DNA of 64,000 nucleotides from CAYQDR01 sp964416315 (GTDB lineage Bacteria > Methylomirabilota > Methylomirabilia > Rokubacteriales > DASRDR01), in NCBI GenBank assembly GCA_964416315.1, contig CAYQDR010000005.1:9804-73803 (forward strand), in the 5' to 3' direction. A program made the translations under genes and the position numbers. The notes below the pieces were generated by a model. That model was not told the DNA's origin. It saw only the letters and a list, made by a program, of their open reading frames with translations, and searched no databases. Shown piece after piece: positions 62,574 through 64,000 of the stretch; positions within the stretch are counted from its first letter, which is position 1; each line of letters begins with the position of its first letter.

Positions 62574-63836
62574 ATGCCAGGTCGGGTGAAGATCCCTGCC
62601 GGCGAGCGGATCAGCATTTCGAACGGCAAGCTCCAGGTCCCCGACACCCCGGTCGTCCCCTTCATCGAAGGCGACGGGACGGGGCCGGACATCTGGCGGG
62701 CGGCAGTGCGCGTGCTCGACGGCGCCGTCGAGCAGACCTACCGGGGCAAGCGCCGGATCGCCTGGGCCGAGGTCTACGCGGGCGAGAAGGCAAAGGCCGT
62801 GTACGGCAGCGACTGTCCGCCGAACCTCTTGCCGCCGGAGACCCTCGACGTCATCCGGGAGTACCTGGTGGCGATCAAGGGGCCGCTGACGACCCCGATC
62901 GGCGAGGGCTTCCGGAGCCTGAACGTCGCCCTCCGCCAGGAGCTCGACCTCTACGTGTGCCTCCGGCCCGTCCGCTACTTCAAGGGCGTGCCCTCACCGG
63001 TGAAGCGGCCCGAGGCCGTGGACATGGTGATCTTCCGGGAGAACACCGAGGACATCTACGCCGGCATCGAGTGGGAGACCGGGACCCCCGAGGCGCGGAA
63101 GATCATCGATTTCCTCCAGCAGGAGCTGGGGGTCCGGAAGATCCGCTTTCCCGGCTCGTCCTCGATCGGGATCAAGCCGATCTCCCGCGAGGGCTCGGAG
63201 CGGCTGATCCGCGCGGCGATCCGCTACGCGATCGAGCACGACCGGCGCAACGTGACGCTGGTCCACAAGGGGAACATCCAGAAATACACGGAAGGGATGT
63301 TCATGAAGTGGGGCTACGCGCTCGCGAAGCGCGAGTTCGGGGACCGGACGGTGAGCTGGGAGGAGTGCGGCGGGAAGCCGCCGGCGGGAAAGATCCTGAT
63401 CAAGGACGCGATCACCGACGCCTTCCTCCAGCAGATCCTGACGCGTCCGGACGAGTTCGACGTGATCGCGGCGCCGAACCTGGCCGGCGACTTGCTCTCC
63501 GACGCGCTCGCGGCGCAGGTCGGCGGGATCGGGATCGTCCCGGGAGGCAACATCAACTACCAGTCCGGGCACGCCCTCTTCGAGGCGACGCACGGCACGG
63601 CGCCGAAGTACGCCGGTCAGGACAAGGTCAACCCCGGCTCGGTCATCCTCTCGGGGGAGATGATGCTCCGCTACATGGGCTGGACCGACGCGGCCGACCG
63701 GATCATCCGCGGCCTCGAGGCGGCCATCGCCCAGAAGATCGTGACCTACGACTTCGCCCGTCTCACGGAGGGGGCGAAGGAGGTGAAGTGCTCCGAGTTC
63801 GCCACGGCCATCGTCGAGAACATGAAGAAGCTCTGA
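62574..63836 (+). CDS. icd: NADP-dependent isocitrate dehydrogenase
   Basis: The 420-residue protein matches the E. coli-type enzyme: [100 protein letters not shown] and the NADP-specifying [16 protein letters not shown] (Lys-Tyr pair). It decarboxylates isocitrate to 2-oxoglutarate with NADPH. A GGGGAGGCG site precedes the ATG. Together with aconitase and fumarase this gives a TCA-cycle segment. Confidence 0.96.
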   Translation: MPGRVKIPAGERISISNGKLQVPDTPVVPFIEGDGTGPDIWRAAVRVLDGAVEQTYRGKRRIAWAEVYAGEKAKAVYGSDCPPNLLPPETLDVIREYLVAIKGPLTTPIGEGFRSLNVALRQELDLYVCLRPVRYFKGVPSPVKRPEAVDMVIFRENTEDIYAGIEWETGTPEARKIIDFLQQELGVRKIRFPGSSSIGIKPISREGSERLIRAAIRYAIEHDRRNVTLVHKGNIQKYTEGMFMKWGYALAKREFGDRTVSWEECGGKPPAGKILIKDAITDAFLQQILTRPDEFDVIAAPNLAGDLLSDALAAQVGGIGIVPGGNINYQSGHALFEATHGTAPKYAGQDKVNPGSVILSGEMMLRYMGWTDAADRIIRGLEAAIAQKIVTYDFARLTEGAKEVKCSEFATAIVENMKKL

Positions 63837-63844
63837 CACGACAG

Positions 63845-63952
63845 GTGCGCCGCGGGTGGCGCCGGGTGAGCCCCGCGGGGTCCCGGGCGAAGTGGGACCC
63901 CTTCGGCTTCCTTTCGCGATTCGGCGAATCGCGGAAGGAGGCGAACGGGTGA
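63845..63952 (+). CDS. Short ORF after icd (35 aa), doubtful
   Basis: A 35-codon frame (VRRGWRRVSPAGSRAKWDPF onward) starts at GTG 63845, 9 nt after icd, and its stop overlaps the next gene's GTG. It has no ribosome site, reads through a palindrome, and shows no domain. It may be untranslated. Confidence 0.2.
   Translation: MRRGWRRVSPAGSRAKWDPFGFLSRFGESRKEANG
63915..63933. repeat. Palindrome downstream of icd
   Basis: CGCGATTCG (63915-63923) and CGAATCGCG (63925-63933) are perfect 9-nt inverted repeats with almost no spacer. It could be an operator, an attenuator, or a terminator hairpin without a T tract. It lies just before the ribosome site of the gene at 63949. Confidence 0.4.
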
Positions 63953-64000
63953 CGAGCCCGGGCGCGCGGGGCGAGCCCGGCGACAGACTTTCTCTGGGAC
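63949..64000 (+). CDS. Start of an unidentified gene, cut by right edge
   Basis: A GTG at 63949 preceded by GGAAGGAGG (8-nt spacing) opens a frame that runs to the window end (VTSPGARGEPGDRLSLG). Too little is present to identify the product. Confidence 0.45.
   Translation, partial: MTSPGARGEPGDRLSLG

Overview
The window is 64 kb of very GC-rich, gene-dense bacterial chromosome. Most genes sit in long co-oriented runs with short gaps or 4-nt stop/start overlaps (ATGA, GTGA). Two LLM-class F420-type oxidoreductases, an acyl/fatty acyl-AMP ligase, a tripartite tricarboxylate transporter (TctCAB), a single-chain indolepyruvate:ferredoxin oxidoreductase and several archaeal-like genes (phosphosulfolactate synthase, split sulfopyruvate-type decarboxylase, two-subunit aconitase X) suggest an uncultured soil or subsurface lineage such as Candidatus Rokubacteria/Methylomirabilota or a deep proteobacterial relative. 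That placement is inference; there is no rRNA or other marker in the window. I saw no tRNA, rRNA, CRISPR array or complete insertion sequence.

Layout. 1-1.3 kb (minus): a HEPN/MNT pair cut by the left edge, and a PIN/AbrB toxin-antitoxin pair with its own promoter and operator-like palindrome. 1.5-4.4 kb (plus): an exported protein, an LLM oxidoreductase, a cyclophilin-like protein and a small transaldolase. 4.4-14.7 kb (minus): a complete phosphate regulon (mlaC-like, phoB, phoR, arsC, pstS, pstC, pstA, pstB, phoU) with a three-repeat PhoB box in front of pstS. 14.8-21.4 kb (minus): LLM oxidoreductase + AMP ligase, a Tat-exported beta-propeller protein, an M28 peptidase with PDZ, and a PIG-L deacetylase. 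21.7-33.3 kb (mostly plus): an IclR regulator, a probable divergent symporter pair, a PA2779-like protein, uvrA, an EF-G2 paralogue, a lone receiver protein, and class I fumarase.

33.3-39.5 kb (plus) is a compact operon: HPr-kinase-like protein, phosphosulfolactate synthase (ComA family), a fused ferredoxin/NrfD protein and a molybdopterin oxidoreductase. 39.7-47.0 kb holds a leaderless nucleotidyltransferase, then three thiamine-diphosphate enzymes in a row: an acetolactate-synthase-like enzyme, the ferredoxin oxidoreductase, and the split ComD/ComE-like decarboxylase. 47.0-48.1 kb is a toxin-antitoxin island (one pair intact, one toxin decayed). 48.2-53.0 kb couples a fumarate-reductase-type flavoprotein to TctBAC. 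53.5-56.8 kb has a MASE1-PAS-GAF-GGDEF diguanylate cyclase and an MBL hydrolase. 56.9-63.8 kb is a TCA-like run: aconitase X (two subunits), a succinate-dehydrogenase-type anchor, a methyltransferase, an SDH-type iron-sulfur protein, aconitase and isocitrate dehydrogenase.

How the genes work together: the phosphate cluster is self-contained sensing plus uptake. The right half looks like uptake and oxidation of organic acids: TctCAB brings in di/tricarboxylates, and fumarase, aconitase, isocitrate dehydrogenase and the scattered SDH-like subunits handle them. The most unusual content is the co-occurrence of ComA-like and ComDE-like enzymes with a membrane-linked molybdoenzyme, which raises the possibility of a bacterial sulfonate or coenzyme M-related pathway. 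The missing ComB and ComC steps are not in this window.
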